Origin: Pleionea sp. CnH1-48
GTDB lineage: Bacteria; Pseudomonadota; Gammaproteobacteria; Enterobacterales; Kangiellaceae
DNA: 64,000 bases
Direction of reading: 5' to 3'
Assembly: GCF_024124665.1 (NCBI RefSeq)
Contig: NZ_JAMXSB010000019.1
Location: 62,001-126,000, forward strand
In this document: positions 10,109-17,880 of the stretch, piece after piece
Numbering within the stretch: the stretch's first letter is position 1
How the letters are laid out: every line of letters starts with the position of its first letter
Position numbers and translations under genes: made by a program
Notes under the pieces: generated by a model
Seen by the model: the letters and a program-made list of their open reading frames with translations, nothing else
Databases searched by the model: none
Told to the model about the DNA's origin: nothing

Positions 10109-10354
10109 TACCCAAGCCCTCAGAATTTGAATGGTCGCAAAATTTAACATCCTAGTCTGTCATAATGAGATAAATAAATCGATATGACGAATTTCCGGTT
10201 TCACCAAAGATAATCTCATTAACGAGATTCATATCCACCCAAATCCTCTGGATGCCTGTTCAATCCAGCTATTGCTCGACTCCTCTGACAAGCACTTGCA
10301 ACTGAAAATAATTGCTTTATCCTTGTGTCTAGTCCTAATAACTAGAGAAAAACC

Positions 10355-10837
10355 ATGCCTTCTTTTGATTTAGTGTCAGAAATTGAGTTGAGTGAAGTTC
10401 GTAATGCTGTTGAAAATGCAAACCGAGAACTGGACACCCGATTTGACTTTAGAGGGATAGAAGCCAGCTTTGAGTTCAACAAAGACAGTGTCAAACTAAA
10501 AGCAGAAGCCGAATTTCAATTGAAACAAATGTTGGACATTTTGCGTTCAAACTGTGTGAAGCGAAAACTAGATCCACGTTGCCTGGATACTTCAGAAATC
10601 GACCATACGGGTAAAACCTTTAGTCGTAACGTAACTTTTAAACAAGGCATTGATAAAGACACCGCAAAGAAAATTGTTAAGATGATAAAAGAATCTAAAT
10701 TAAAGGTCCAAGCGGCCATTCAAGGTGAGCAAGTTCGAGTAACTGGAAAAAAGCGTGATGATCTGCAAGCTGTCATGGCATTAGTAAGAGATTCGGATCT
10801 TGATCAGCCATTTCAGTTTAATAATTTTAGAGACTAA
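10355..10837 (+). CDS. yajQ: YajQ family nucleotide-binding protein
   Basis: The protein has 160 residues, the usual YajQ length, and the family N terminus ([12 protein letters not shown] followed by an NAVENANRE-like stretch). It also has the FDFRG segment, a central [12 protein letters not shown] and the C-terminal [12 protein letters not shown]. YajQ proteins have two RNP-like alpha/beta domains, bind cyclic di-GMP in Xanthomonas and Pseudomonas, and have also been reported to bind RNA and tRNA. It is monocistronic and divergent from the DUF885 gene. A hairpin shared with the convergent ybjQ-like gene ends it. Confidence 0.95.
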   Translation: MPSFDLVSEIELSEVRNAVENANRELDTRFDFRGIEASFEFNKDSVKLKAEAEFQLKQMLDILRSNCVKRKLDPRCLDTSEIDHTGKTFSRNVTFKQGIDKDTAKKIVKMIKESKLKVQAAIQGEQVRVTGKKRDDLQAVMALVRDSDLDQPFQFNNFRD

Positions 10838-10847
10838 ATTAAAAGTT

Positions 10848-10877
10848 CAGCCAACTCTTATTTTATAGAGTTGGCTG
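10848..10877. terminator. Bidirectional hairpin between convergent genes
   Basis: A perfect 11-bp stem (arm CAGCCAACTCT) with an 8-nt loop TATTTTAT lies between the yajQ and ybjQ-like stop codons. Neither strand has a clear U tract, so termination efficiency is uncertain, but the position fits. Confidence 0.5.
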
Positions 10878-10886
10878 GTCGAGCTG

Positions 10887-11216
10887 TTAAATATCTTCAA
10901 CGACTACCGCAGTGCCGAATGCGAGCAATTCTGCAGCACCCTGCGCCATCAAGCTGGTAGTAAAACGAGTCGAAACAATCGCATTAGCTCCCATTGAACG
11001 AGCTTCATCGACCATACGATCCAACGCCTGTTCACGACTTTCTGCCATAAGCTTTGTGTACTCATGAACTTCACCACCAACAATGGTGCGTAATCCAGCG
11101 AGAATATCTCTTCCAACATGGCGAGCTCTAATAGTATTGCCTCTCACCAAGCCCAATGTTTTTACTATTTTTTTGTTTGCAATGTCATCAGTGGTAACCA
11201 CTAGAATATGACTCAT
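10887..11216 (-). CDS. UPF0145 / YbjQ family protein
   Basis: A 109-residue protein of the YbjQ family, also called putative heavy-metal-binding domain. It has the characteristic VGGEVxEYT segment (residues about 47-56), a regular ALDRMVDEARSMGANAIV helix-strand and the C-terminal GTAVVVE strand. E. coli YbjQ forms pentamers; the function is not firmly known. Its start overlaps the stop of the anti-sigma factor gene by 4 bp, so it is translationally coupled and is the third member of the sigma-factor operon. That location suggests an envelope- or metal-stress response, which is inference. Confidence 0.9.
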   Translation of the reverse strand: MSHILVVTTDDIANKKIVKTLGLVRGNTIRARHVGRDILAGLRTIVGGEVHEYTKLMAESREQALDRMVDEARSMGANAIVSTRFTTSLMAQGAAELLAFGTAVVVEDI

Positions 11217-11653
11217 AAATCTACCCCCTTATAACGATCCGTTTTTCGAGCAATAAGACGCTGCCTTAAAACACTGATAAACAAAAAGAACAATCCGCCA
11301 AAAATGCCACTGTAAATAAGCTTCAAAAAGATTGGAATGTCGCTGCTAAAGAAAAAATGAAAACCACAAAAAGCAACAAGAAAAGAGCAACCAACACTCA
11401 ACAAAAACCAGCCAATGGTTTGCATCGAACGAGCAGGTGCATCTTGCATGATTTCATCCAATATTTCTTCAGGCATCGCGGGTTTCTCCATATTACCAAC
11501 ATTAACTTTCAGTTGTTTTAGTTCCTCTAACATCTTCCTGCAATCGTCGCAGGACGATATATGCAAATGAACTTTCTGTGACTGCTGCTGAGTCAACTCG
11601 CCATCTATATAACCCGATAGTAAGGTTTCAATTTGTTTACATTGCTCAGTCAT
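11213..11653 (-). CDS. Zinc-finger anti-sigma factor, membrane anchored
   Basis: The 146-residue protein begins with a zf-HC2 anti-sigma domain carrying H-x3-C-x2-C (HISSCDDC, near residues 31-38) preceded by the GYIDGEL helix. Two hydrophobic spans follow (near 78-100 and 107-127). Proteins of this layout bind and hold the partner ECF sigma factor at the inner face of the membrane until a signal releases it. The gene lies 4 bp downstream of the sigma factor gene, which is the standard arrangement. No periplasmic domain is visible, so sensing would be through the membrane spans or the zinc/thiol site. Confidence 0.9.
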   Translation of the reverse strand: MTEQCKQIETLLSGYIDGELTQQQSQKVHLHISSCDDCRKMLEELKQLKVNVGNMEKPAMPEEILDEIMQDAPARSMQTIGWFLLSVGCSFLVAFCGFHFFFSSDIPIFLKLIYSGIFGGLFFLFISVLRQRLIARKTDRYKGVDL

Positions 11654-11657
11654 AGTT

Positions 11658-12173
11658 TTAGCCTTTCAACGTCTTGTGATCGGACAACATAGCCAGCTTT
11701 TCTCTCAAAGCCATACGTGCTCTGTGCAGTCGCGACATCACAGTGCCATTTTCTACCCCTAAAATTCTGGCAATATCGGCATAACTAAAGCCTTGCCAAT
11801 CTTTTAATAGAATAATTTCTCGCTGTGCTTCGCTTAATTCGCTTAGCGCCTGTTGAATCTGTAGCTGTACCTGCTTTTGATGCAAAGAGGCCTCAGGCTC
11901 GTTGCATTCGGCCGCAGTCAAGGAGGCTTCCTCTGCATCGACGGTTGGACGGCGCTTACGAGTACGTAATCGGTCAATCACTTTATTACGCACAATCGTA
12001 TAAAACCAAGCTTTAAATTGACCCGATTCTGTCGGTACCGCCGAGTGCTTCAAAATGGTATGCAGACTATCCTGAACAACATCTTGAGCATCCTGCTGGC
12101 AGCCCAGCATTTGGGCTGCTAAAGCATAAGCCCCTTTTGAGTGCTCAATGTAATATTGATTCAGTTGCACCAA
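11658..12173 (-). CDS. ECF-type RNA polymerase sigma factor
   Basis: This 171-residue sigma-70 family protein has region 2 in the first 75 residues (DAQDVVQDSLHTI, FKAWFYTIVRNKVIDRLR) and region 4 in the last 60 (LSEAQREIILLKDWQGFSY, then the helix-turn-helix ARILGVENGTVMSRLHRAR). Region 3 is absent, as in all ECF factors. The start is a TTG at 12173 with AGGAG seven bases upstream; the next codon, GTG, is an alternative. It heads a three-gene operon with its anti-sigma factor and a YbjQ-family protein. Autoregulation is usual for such operons, but I could not define an ECF promoter with confidence. Confidence 0.93.
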   Translation of the reverse strand: MVQLNQYYIEHSKGAYALAAQMLGCQQDAQDVVQDSLHTILKHSAVPTESGQFKAWFYTIVRNKVIDRLRTRKRRPTVDAEEASLTAAECNEPEASLHQKQVQLQIQQALSELSEAQREIILLKDWQGFSYADIARILGVENGTVMSRLHRARMALREKLAMLSDHKTLKG

Positions 12174-12243
12174 CGAAATACTCCTGCTTCTTATATTTAA
12201 TCGTTACTAATAAAACGCAGCCGACACCATTTTATTCCCTTAT

Positions 12244-12855
12244 TTATGGATTTTTTTTCTGTTCATCATTCAGCTTCAATTGCTTGCGCATTTTTTGTAC
12301 ATCTAAATTTGCCAAGAGTTGGGGCAAATTGTCATAGATCTTATGGAAGCCATAGCTCCCTAGCAACATCTCCTCAATGGCTTTCTCTTTACTCCAACCC
12401 TGCACAACAATACGGTAGGCAGCGGCCACAGCCCCGGTACGATCAGAGCCATGCCAGCAATGCCACATGATGGGTTGCTTGCGTTGAGTAATTACCTTTA
12501 AAGCCTGTAATAGCTGTGCTTCGCTTACTGTTGCAGCATTCATCTTGATGCGGTGCAAATTAAACGCAAATTTTTCTGCCTCATCATCGTCAGAATGGAA
12601 TTCGCGCAAATTAAGGACTTCACGTACTCCCAGACGCCAAAGTTCATCAAATCCCTTTTTATCAGGCTGGCCGCAACGATACACTCCCTCATCCAGTTGA
12701 AAACAATTTTCCAGCTCTTGTGTCACTAAAGGCTGAGCCCACTCAGCGGGTCTCACAAACGGCTTGCTAACATCATCTTTTGACCAGCAAGATGCAGTAA
12801 AGGTCGTTAAGACCATTAATATCAAAGCAAAATTCTTAATCTGGGGAAAGTTCAT
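12244..12855 (-). CDS. Exported dual-specificity/tyrosine phosphatase-like protein
   Basis: A 203-residue protein with an N-terminal signal sequence ending near TASC-W (a weak lipobox or a cleaved signal). A phosphatase domain with the P-loop signature Cys-x5-Arg (HCWHGSDRTG, near residues 132-141) follows. Upstream is the GVYRCGQPDKKGFDEL segment typical of bacterial dual-specificity-phosphatase-like proteins that begin with 'sgQP'. The expected general-acid aspartate would be in the HSDDDEAEKF loop. Substrates of such exported enzymes (protein, inositol or lipid phosphates) are mostly unknown. It is 70 bp upstream of the ECF sigma gene on the same strand and may share its regulation. Confidence 0.8.
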   Translation of the reverse strand: MNFPQIKNFALILMVLTTFTASCWSKDDVSKPFVRPAEWAQPLVTQELENCFQLDEGVYRCGQPDKKGFDELWRLGVREVLNLREFHSDDDEAEKFAFNLHRIKMNAATVSEAQLLQALKVITQRKQPIMWHCWHGSDRTGAVAAAYRIVVQGWSKEKAIEEMLLGSYGFHKIYDNLPQLLANLDVQKMRKQLKLNDEQKKNP

Positions 12856-13007
12856 CTAGCTCTCCAAACGACTCTATTTAGCACAACCTTAGATCGATGA
12901 GATAGGAATAGCAAATACGGTATCGCAGAGCCAGAACGCCCTTAACTCGCGCTTTGAATGCCCTTTCTGCTCCTGGTCAAACCTTAATCGAGCCACAACT
13001 CAAATGC

Positions 13008-13036
13008 TTTACAAAAGCTCGTTTTCGCAGTATAAA
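13008..13036 (+). promoter_or_regulatory. Sigma-70-like promoter for the kynurenine catabolic operon
   Basis: TTTACA at 13008-13013 and TATAAA at 13031-13036 match five of six consensus bases each, with an ideal 17-bp spacer. Transcription would start near 13043, leaving an untranslated leader of about 248 nt before the ATG at 13291. Confidence 0.6.
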
Positions 13037-13083
13037 ACCGCTATGAATATGTTTATGTCAATCAACAAAACATCCAGCTCTAT

Positions 13084-13109
13084 TTTTGCCAGCCGCAACG
13101 GCTGCAAAA
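13084..13109 (+). promoter_or_regulatory. Leader hairpin 1 of the kynurenine operon
   Basis: TTTTGC and AGCCG (separated by one bulged C) pair with CGGCT and GCAAAA around a CAA loop, giving an 11-bp stem with one bulge. No U tract follows, so it is not a terminator by itself. Confidence 0.4.
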
Positions 13110-13167
13110 GCGTACTGAGCTAACCCCATTCATACGGCAATCTTGCTGTAGATATCTTTTTGCAATA

Positions 13168-13185
13168 TCGAACGGCTAAGTTCGA
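13168..13185 (+). promoter_or_regulatory. Leader hairpin 2 / dyad in the kynurenine operon leader
   Basis: TCGAAC and GTTCGA form a perfect 6-bp dyad with a 6-nt centre (GGCTAA). It could be an RNA hairpin or a regulator-binding palindrome. Confidence 0.3.
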
Positions 13186-13290
13186 CTTCTGCAACTATTC
13201 TTATTTTCCATAACAACAAATAATGTCTGGTAGTTAATGTGCCAATCACTTTACTGAGCACAGCTATCAATAACATCTAAGGAATCCATT

Positions 13291-13710
13291 ATGAGTCACA
13301 GTGATCGATTTGATTCGCAAAAAGCCCCAGAACCCGTTGGACTTTACCCCCATGCACGAAAAGTCGGAGACTTGTTGTTTTTGTCTGGTGTCGGCCCACG
13401 TCAACGAGGTACCAAAGACATTCCAGGCGTCACTCTGAATGAGGCTGGCGATATTGTTGATTATGATATTGAAGCTCAATGTCGTAGCGTTTTTGATAAT
13501 GTACGCATGATTCTTGAAGAGTCAGGATCAAGTTGGGACAAACTGGTTGATGTCACTGTCTTTTTAACCAATATGAAAGATGACTTTAAAACCTACAATA
13601 AAATTTATGCCGAGTATTTCCAGAGCAACCAACCTTGCCGAACAACGGTAGAAATCAACTCGCTTCCAACGCCTATCGCAATCGAATTAAAGTGCATCGC
13701 CACACTTTAA
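13291..13710 (+). CDS. RidA-family protein, probable 2-aminomuconate deaminase
   Basis: A 139-residue member of the YjgF/YER057c/UK114 (RidA) superfamily. The conserved arginine (Arg117 in PCRTTVEI) and glutamate (Glu132 in IAIELKC) of the imine-hydrolysing site are present. The extra N-terminal segment (about residues 1-20, with KAPEPVGLYPHARKVG) and the YNKIYAEYF helix match 2-aminomuconate deaminases rather than house-keeping RidA. It would convert 2-aminomuconate to 4-oxalocrotonate with release of ammonia. It is the first gene of a five-gene operon, 25 bp before 3-hydroxyanthranilate dioxygenase. RBS AGGAA lies before the ATG. Confidence 0.85.
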   Translation: MSHSDRFDSQKAPEPVGLYPHARKVGDLLFLSGVGPRQRGTKDIPGVTLNEAGDIVDYDIEAQCRSVFDNVRMILEESGSSWDKLVDVTVFLTNMKDDFKTYNKIYAEYFQSNQPCRTTVEINSLPTPIAIELKCIATL

Positions 13711-13735
13711 GCCAGCAATAAAAAGGACCAGAACC

Positions 13736-14293
13736 ATGACAGCACCGATGCAAGTAATAAACTTTCAACAGTGGATTGACGATAACCGCGACAAACTCAA
13801 GCCACCCGTATGTAACAAAGAAGTTTATCGTGAAGGCGACATGATCATTATGGTCGTCGGTGGGCCCAATGGCCGTCGAGACTATCACTTTAATGAAGGT
13901 CCAGAGTTCTTTTATCAACTAGAAGGCGAAATGCTGCTGAGAACGCAACAGAATGGAAAAATTGTAGACTACCCCATCAAGCAGGGAGAAATCTTTTTAC
14001 TCCCTGCCAAAATTCCTCATTCTCCCATTCGCTATGCAAACTCTATTGGTTTGGTGATTGAGCAAGTTCGACGTCCCGAAGAAAATGATGGGCTTATGTG
14101 GTTCTGCGAAAACTGCAATCACAAACTGTATGAGGAGTACTTTCATCTTACCGATGTCGAGAAAGATTTTTTCCCCGTGTTTGACCGTTTCTTAAATAGC
14201 GAACAGCATCGCACTTGTGATCAATGCCAAACGGTTATGCCAAAGCAAAATAAACTACAGCTTGAAGGCGTCGCTCCAGGGACTCCAATCTAA
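13736..14293 (+). CDS. nbaC: 3-hydroxyanthranilate 3,4-dioxygenase
   Basis: The 185-residue cupin enzyme opens the ring of 3-hydroxyanthranilate to 2-amino-3-carboxymuconate semialdehyde (ACMS) using Fe(II) and O2. The three iron ligands fall at His51, Glu57 and His95, exactly the numbering of the characterised Cupriavidus (Ralstonia) enzyme. The bacterial C-terminal rubredoxin-like metal site is intact, with Cys124/Cys127 (CENC) and Cys161/Cys164 (CDQC). The substrate loop IPHSPIRY is present. ACMS either cyclises to quinolinate or is decarboxylated; the decarboxylase gene is not in the window, although the downstream dehydrogenase and deaminase are. Confidence 0.96.
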   Translation: MTAPMQVINFQQWIDDNRDKLKPPVCNKEVYREGDMIIMVVGGPNGRRDYHFNEGPEFFYQLEGEMLLRTQQNGKIVDYPIKQGEIFLLPAKIPHSPIRYANSIGLVIEQVRRPEENDGLMWFCENCNHKLYEEYFHLTDVEKDFFPVFDRFLNSEQHRTCDQCQTVMPKQNKLQLEGVAPGTPI

Positions 14294-14366
14294 TGCTAAC
14301 TCTTGATAGTCATGCCTTACCGAAATGGTCGGGTATCGATAGATCCATATTGATGGAGAGCAGACA

Positions 14367-15188
14367 ATGAAACTGCAACTAGAGCTGAACCAACAGCGTT
14401 ATCAGATTCGCTGGGACCAGGCACAGAGTCTTTCGATCCCATTAGCCTTTAATGGTGAACAGCCGAATCATTTTGGTGTCCCTCCTGCTACAGCCAAAAC
14501 TCTTGAAGCCGTAGGCTTTGTGGGTGACACAAGCCGTGGTGGTAGCTGTAATGTGCGCACTCTTGAGCTGATACCTCACTGCAATGGTACTCATACAGAA
14601 TCGGTTTCTCATATCGTAAATGATGATGTCATGGTTGGAGATTTGGCCACAGAGTTAATGCCCGCCACGCTTATAACCGTGACACCTCAAGTAGCAAGCT
14701 CGATTGATGAAAGTTACCAGCCACCGTTGCAAGATAATGACTTAACAATTTCTCGTGCAATGTTGGAACAGGTTTTAGCAACTACATCATCGTCCTGGCA
14801 AAAAGCACTTATTGTACGAACACTTCCCAATCCAACTGAAAAACAAAGCTGGGTATATAACTCTGATCGTGAACCGCCCTTTTTTACCAATGATGCCTTA
14901 TTGTATCTATTAGAACGCGGTGTAGAACATTTGCTTGTCGACTTTCCTTCTATCGACAAAATGTACGACGATGGAAAGCTCTCTAACCACCATCACTTTT
15001 GGCAGGTAGCAGCAGAAACTCATGCTCTAAGTGCAGACTCAAAAACTCAACGAACGATTACCGAGTTGATTTATGTGTCCACTGCCGTAACTGATGGCAA
15101 CTACCTGCTTAGCTTGCAACTACCACAATTTTTGTCAGACGCCGCTCCTAGCCGTCCGATTATTTATCCTCTGGAGTTAATAGAATGA
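14367..15188 (+). CDS. KynB-like cyclase-family hydrolase (putative kynurenine formamidase)
   Basis: A 273-residue protein of the metal-dependent cyclase / arylformamidase family, the family of bacterial KynB. The metal motif is altered. Canonical KynB has H-x-G-T-H-x-D-x-P-x-H; here residues 71-82 read HCNGTHTESVSH. The first His is therefore one residue further from the GTH, Asp is Glu78 and Pro is Val80. The protein is also about 60 residues longer than KynB. It overlaps kynureninase by 4 bp, so hydrolysis of N-formylkynurenine to kynurenine is the obvious role, not proven. A GGAGAG ribosome site precedes the ATG. The 73-bp gap to the upstream dioxygenase gene shows no terminator. Confidence 0.8.
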   Translation: MKLQLELNQQRYQIRWDQAQSLSIPLAFNGEQPNHFGVPPATAKTLEAVGFVGDTSRGGSCNVRTLELIPHCNGTHTESVSHIVNDDVMVGDLATELMPATLITVTPQVASSIDESYQPPLQDNDLTISRAMLEQVLATTSSSWQKALIVRTLPNPTEKQSWVYNSDREPPFFTNDALLYLLERGVEHLLVDFPSIDKMYDDGKLSNHHHFWQVAAETHALSADSKTQRTITELIYVSTAVTDGNYLLSLQLPQFLSDAAPSRPIIYPLELIE

Positions 15189-16468
15189 CTTTCGAAAATA
15201 GTTTAGCTTACGCAAAAAAAATGGATACCAATGATCCTTTGGCACCGATGCGTGAGCAATTTCATATCCCTAAGCACAGCAATGGTGAAGATGAAATTTA
15301 TCTTTGTGGAAACTCTTTGGGCTTACAGCCATCAAGAACACAAGAGTATTTAAATTACGAATTATCGCAGTGGCAAAAGCTGGGAGTGAAAGGACATTTT
15401 TCTGGCGACTTTCCCTGGATGCCCTATCACGAATTTCTCAGTGAAGGCTTTGCAGATCTGGTAGGAGCCAAGACCAGTGAGGTGGTTGCCATGAACTCGC
15501 TCACTGCCAACCTGCACTTTATGATGGTAAGTTTCTATCGACCAACGGCAACACGACATAAAATTCTTATCGAAGATCATGCATTCCCTTCTGATCATTA
15601 TGCGGTTGAATCACAGATCCGTTACCATGGTTTTAATCCTGACGAGTCGATGTTACTGATTAAACCTCGAGAAGGCGAAGAGCTGATCCGTGACGAAGAT
15701 CTCATGGCCTTAATCGAAGAAGAAGGTGATTCCATTGCATTAATTATGCTACCTGGTGTTCAATATTACACAGGGCAGGTGTTCGATATGGAAGCCATTA
15801 CCAAAGCAGGACATAACAAAGGGTGTAAAGTGGGTTTTGATCTGGCTCATGCCGCCGGAAACATTACCATGTCATTGCATCAGTGGAATGTAGACTTTGC
15901 TTGCTGGTGTACTTATAAATACCTCAACTCAGGGCCCGGCTCTGTTGCAGGATGTTTCGTACACGAGCGCCATCACAGTGACAAATCTTTGAACCGTTTT
16001 GCTGGCTGGTGGGGACACGATAAAGAAACACGCTTTAAGATGGCCAATCACTTTATTCCTATGGAAAGCGCCGAAGCCTGGCAAGTATCTAATCCCCCCA
16101 TCCTTTCTTTAGCGGCTATTCGCGCCTCGCTGGATACTGTCAAACAGGCTGGCGGTATCAAAGCGTTGCGAGAAAAATCCTTGCAGCTCACTGGGTTCTT
16201 GCGCTTTTTGTTGGAGCAGGAGCTAGGTGAAGACATTAATATTCTGACACCGACAGAAGACAAAGCCCACGGTAGCCAATTGAGTTTAACAGTCGATACT
16301 CATGGCATTGATGGCAAAGTGGTTTTTGAGCGTATTGAAGCGGCAGGAGTCACCGGTGATTGGCGCTATCCGAATGTTATTCGTGTCGCTCCGGTGCCTC
16401 TTTATAACAGCTTCGAAGATTGTTATCGCTTTGTACAAATTCTTAAACAAAGTCTGCAACCAGAATAA
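15185..16468 (+). CDS. kynU: Kynureninase
   Basis: A 427-residue PLP enzyme that cleaves L-kynurenine to anthranilate + alanine and 3-hydroxykynurenine to 3-hydroxyanthranilate. The PLP-binding lysine is Lys245 (CTYKYLNSGPG). The aspartate and histidine holding the pyridine ring are in FDLAHAAGN, and the N-terminal LCGNSLGLQP phosphate-binding segment is complete. Its ATG overlaps the stop of the KynB-like gene (ATGA), so translation is coupled. The next gene, kynurenine monooxygenase, starts 16 bp downstream. With KMO in the same operon the physiological flow is through 3-hydroxykynurenine. Confidence 0.97.
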   Translation: MTFENSLAYAKKMDTNDPLAPMREQFHIPKHSNGEDEIYLCGNSLGLQPSRTQEYLNYELSQWQKLGVKGHFSGDFPWMPYHEFLSEGFADLVGAKTSEVVAMNSLTANLHFMMVSFYRPTATRHKILIEDHAFPSDHYAVESQIRYHGFNPDESMLLIKPREGEELIRDEDLMALIEEEGDSIALIMLPGVQYYTGQVFDMEAITKAGHNKGCKVGFDLAHAAGNITMSLHQWNVDFACWCTYKYLNSGPGSVAGCFVHERHHSDKSLNRFAGWWGHDKETRFKMANHFIPMESAEAWQVSNPPILSLAAIRASLDTVKQAGGIKALREKSLQLTGFLRFLLEQELGEDINILTPTEDKAHGSQLSLTVDTHGIDGKVVFERIEAAGVTGDWRYPNVIRVAPVPLYNSFEDCYRFVQILKQSLQPE

Positions 16469-16483
16469 GCCGGAGCCCATAAC

Positions 16484-17842
16484 ATGTCAGATAAAAACAT
16501 TACGCTCATTGGCGCTGGCTTGGTAGGAAGCTTGCTCGCTGTTTACCTGGCGAGAAGAGGTTTTAATGTCGAAATATTCGAGCGCCGCCCAGATATGCGC
16601 AAAGAAAACATTTCTGCTGGCCGTTCCATTAACCTGGCGCTAGCCAATCGAGGCATTTATCCATTGCAACAAGCAGGTTTGATGGATCATGTTAGCCCTA
16701 TGCTAACACCAATGAAAGGACGCATGATTCACGATAAATCAGGAAACCAGAGCTTACAGCCTTATGGGCAACGTCCTGAAGAGGTTATCTATTCTGTCTC
16801 CCGAGCCGACTTAAATAAGCTTTGTATGACTCAGGCAGAGCAGTTAGGTAACGTATCCATTCGTTTTAATCAACGCTGCGAAAGCATCGACTTTGATAAC
16901 AACGAACTGCTACTTGTGGATGAAGAAAACGGCAACCAATATCGACATACTTTTACGCGTGTTATCGGAACTGATGGCAGCGCTTCGGCCATTCGAGAAT
17001 CTATTCAGCAAAAACAAAATGGCAAAAATAGTGTTGAGCCTTTAGACCATAGCTACAAAGAACTCTGTATTCCACCATCGCCCAACGGTGACTTTCAGAT
17101 GGAACCGAACGCCTTACATATATGGCCTCGTGGTGGTTATATGGTCATTGCCTTGCCGAATATAGATGGCAGTTTTACAGTGACCCTGTTTATGCCTAAC
17201 GAAGGTCCCGTAAGCTTTGAAAGTATTAAAGATAAAACCTCTCTGGAAACCTTCTTCGCCGAGCAGTTCCCCGATGCAAAAGCGTTGCTTCCTGACTTAG
17301 AGTATGACTACTTCAATAATCCAACAGGTCGTTTGGCTACGGTACGAACTTCTCCCTGGTACTATCAGGATAAAGCACTGTTACTTGGCGACGCGGCTCA
17401 TGCGATTGTACCTTTTCATGGCCAGGGAATGAATTGCGGTTTTGAAGATGTCTGGGACTTCGATCAATGCATTGAGCAATTTGGTGATGATTGGCAGCAA
17501 GTTTTTGCCGAAACAGAAAAGCGACGTATTGATAATGGCAACGCCATTGCCGATATGGCTCTAGAGAACTACATAGAAATGCGCGACTCTGTTAACGATG
17601 CTCGTTATCTATTAAAAAAGCAACTTTCTTTTGAGTTAGAAAAGCGCTGGCCCAATCACTTCATCCCAAGATATTCAATGGTGATGTTCCATCGGCTTCC
17701 CTACTCAGAAGCTTTTCAGCGAGGGAAAATTCAGAATAGAATTTTAGATGAGCTAACTGAGAATATAACAGATATTAAACAGTGCGATATGGAGAAAGCT
17801 CAACATTTGATAATGAGAAAGTTACCAGAAATAATTAGCTAA
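16484..17842 (+). CDS. kmo: Kynurenine 3-monooxygenase
   Basis: A 452-residue FAD-dependent aromatic hydroxylase. The FAD-binding GxGxxG is near residues 8-13 (GAGLVG), followed by a glutamate (FERRPD). The second FAD motif GDAAHAIVPFHGQGMN is near residue 300, and the GRSINLAL segment is characteristic of KMO. It uses NADPH and O2 to convert L-kynurenine to 3-hydroxykynurenine. Eukaryotic KMO has a C-terminal membrane helix; here the C terminus is mostly polar, so the enzyme should be soluble or peripheral, as in Pseudomonas. It is the last gene of the operon, and a hairpin without a U tract follows. Confidence 0.97.
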   Translation: MSDKNITLIGAGLVGSLLAVYLARRGFNVEIFERRPDMRKENISAGRSINLALANRGIYPLQQAGLMDHVSPMLTPMKGRMIHDKSGNQSLQPYGQRPEEVIYSVSRADLNKLCMTQAEQLGNVSIRFNQRCESIDFDNNELLLVDEENGNQYRHTFTRVIGTDGSASAIRESIQQKQNGKNSVEPLDHSYKELCIPPSPNGDFQMEPNALHIWPRGGYMVIALPNIDGSFTVTLFMPNEGPVSFESIKDKTSLETFFAEQFPDAKALLPDLEYDYFNNPTGRLATVRTSPWYYQDKALLLGDAAHAIVPFHGQGMNCGFEDVWDFDQCIEQFGDDWQQVFAETEKRRIDNGNAIADMALENYIEMRDSVNDARYLLKKQLSFELEKRWPNHFIPRYSMVMFHRLPYSEAFQRGKIQNRILDELTENITDIKQCDMEKAQHLIMRKLPEIIS

Positions 17843-17850
17843 CCTCTTTG

Positions 17851-17880
17851 CGGCAATGTAAGCAACAGTTTACATTGCCG
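17851..17880. terminator. Hairpin after the kynurenine operon
   Basis: A perfect 11-bp stem (arm CGGCAATGTAA) with an 8-nt loop lies 9 bp after the KMO stop. It is followed on the plus strand by an A-rich stretch rather than Us, so it may be a 3'-end-protecting hairpin or a weak terminator. Confidence 0.4.

Larger units (their letters stand above)
12856..13290. other. 435-bp regulatory gap upstream of the kynurenine operon
   Basis: There is no credible gene here. The plus strand holds a good sigma-70-like promoter (13008-13036) and a leader of about 250 nt with two hairpins (13084-13109 and 13168-13185). The seven bases AACGGCT occur in both hairpins. The divergent phosphatase gene must also have its promoter here, but none is clear. 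Confidence 0.6.

Noticed and set aside
13084-13185. A known riboswitch or T-box upstream of the kynurenine operon
   Set aside because: The two hairpins do not match any riboswitch consensus I can recognise and there is no terminator or sequestered ribosome site. Kept only as leader structure.
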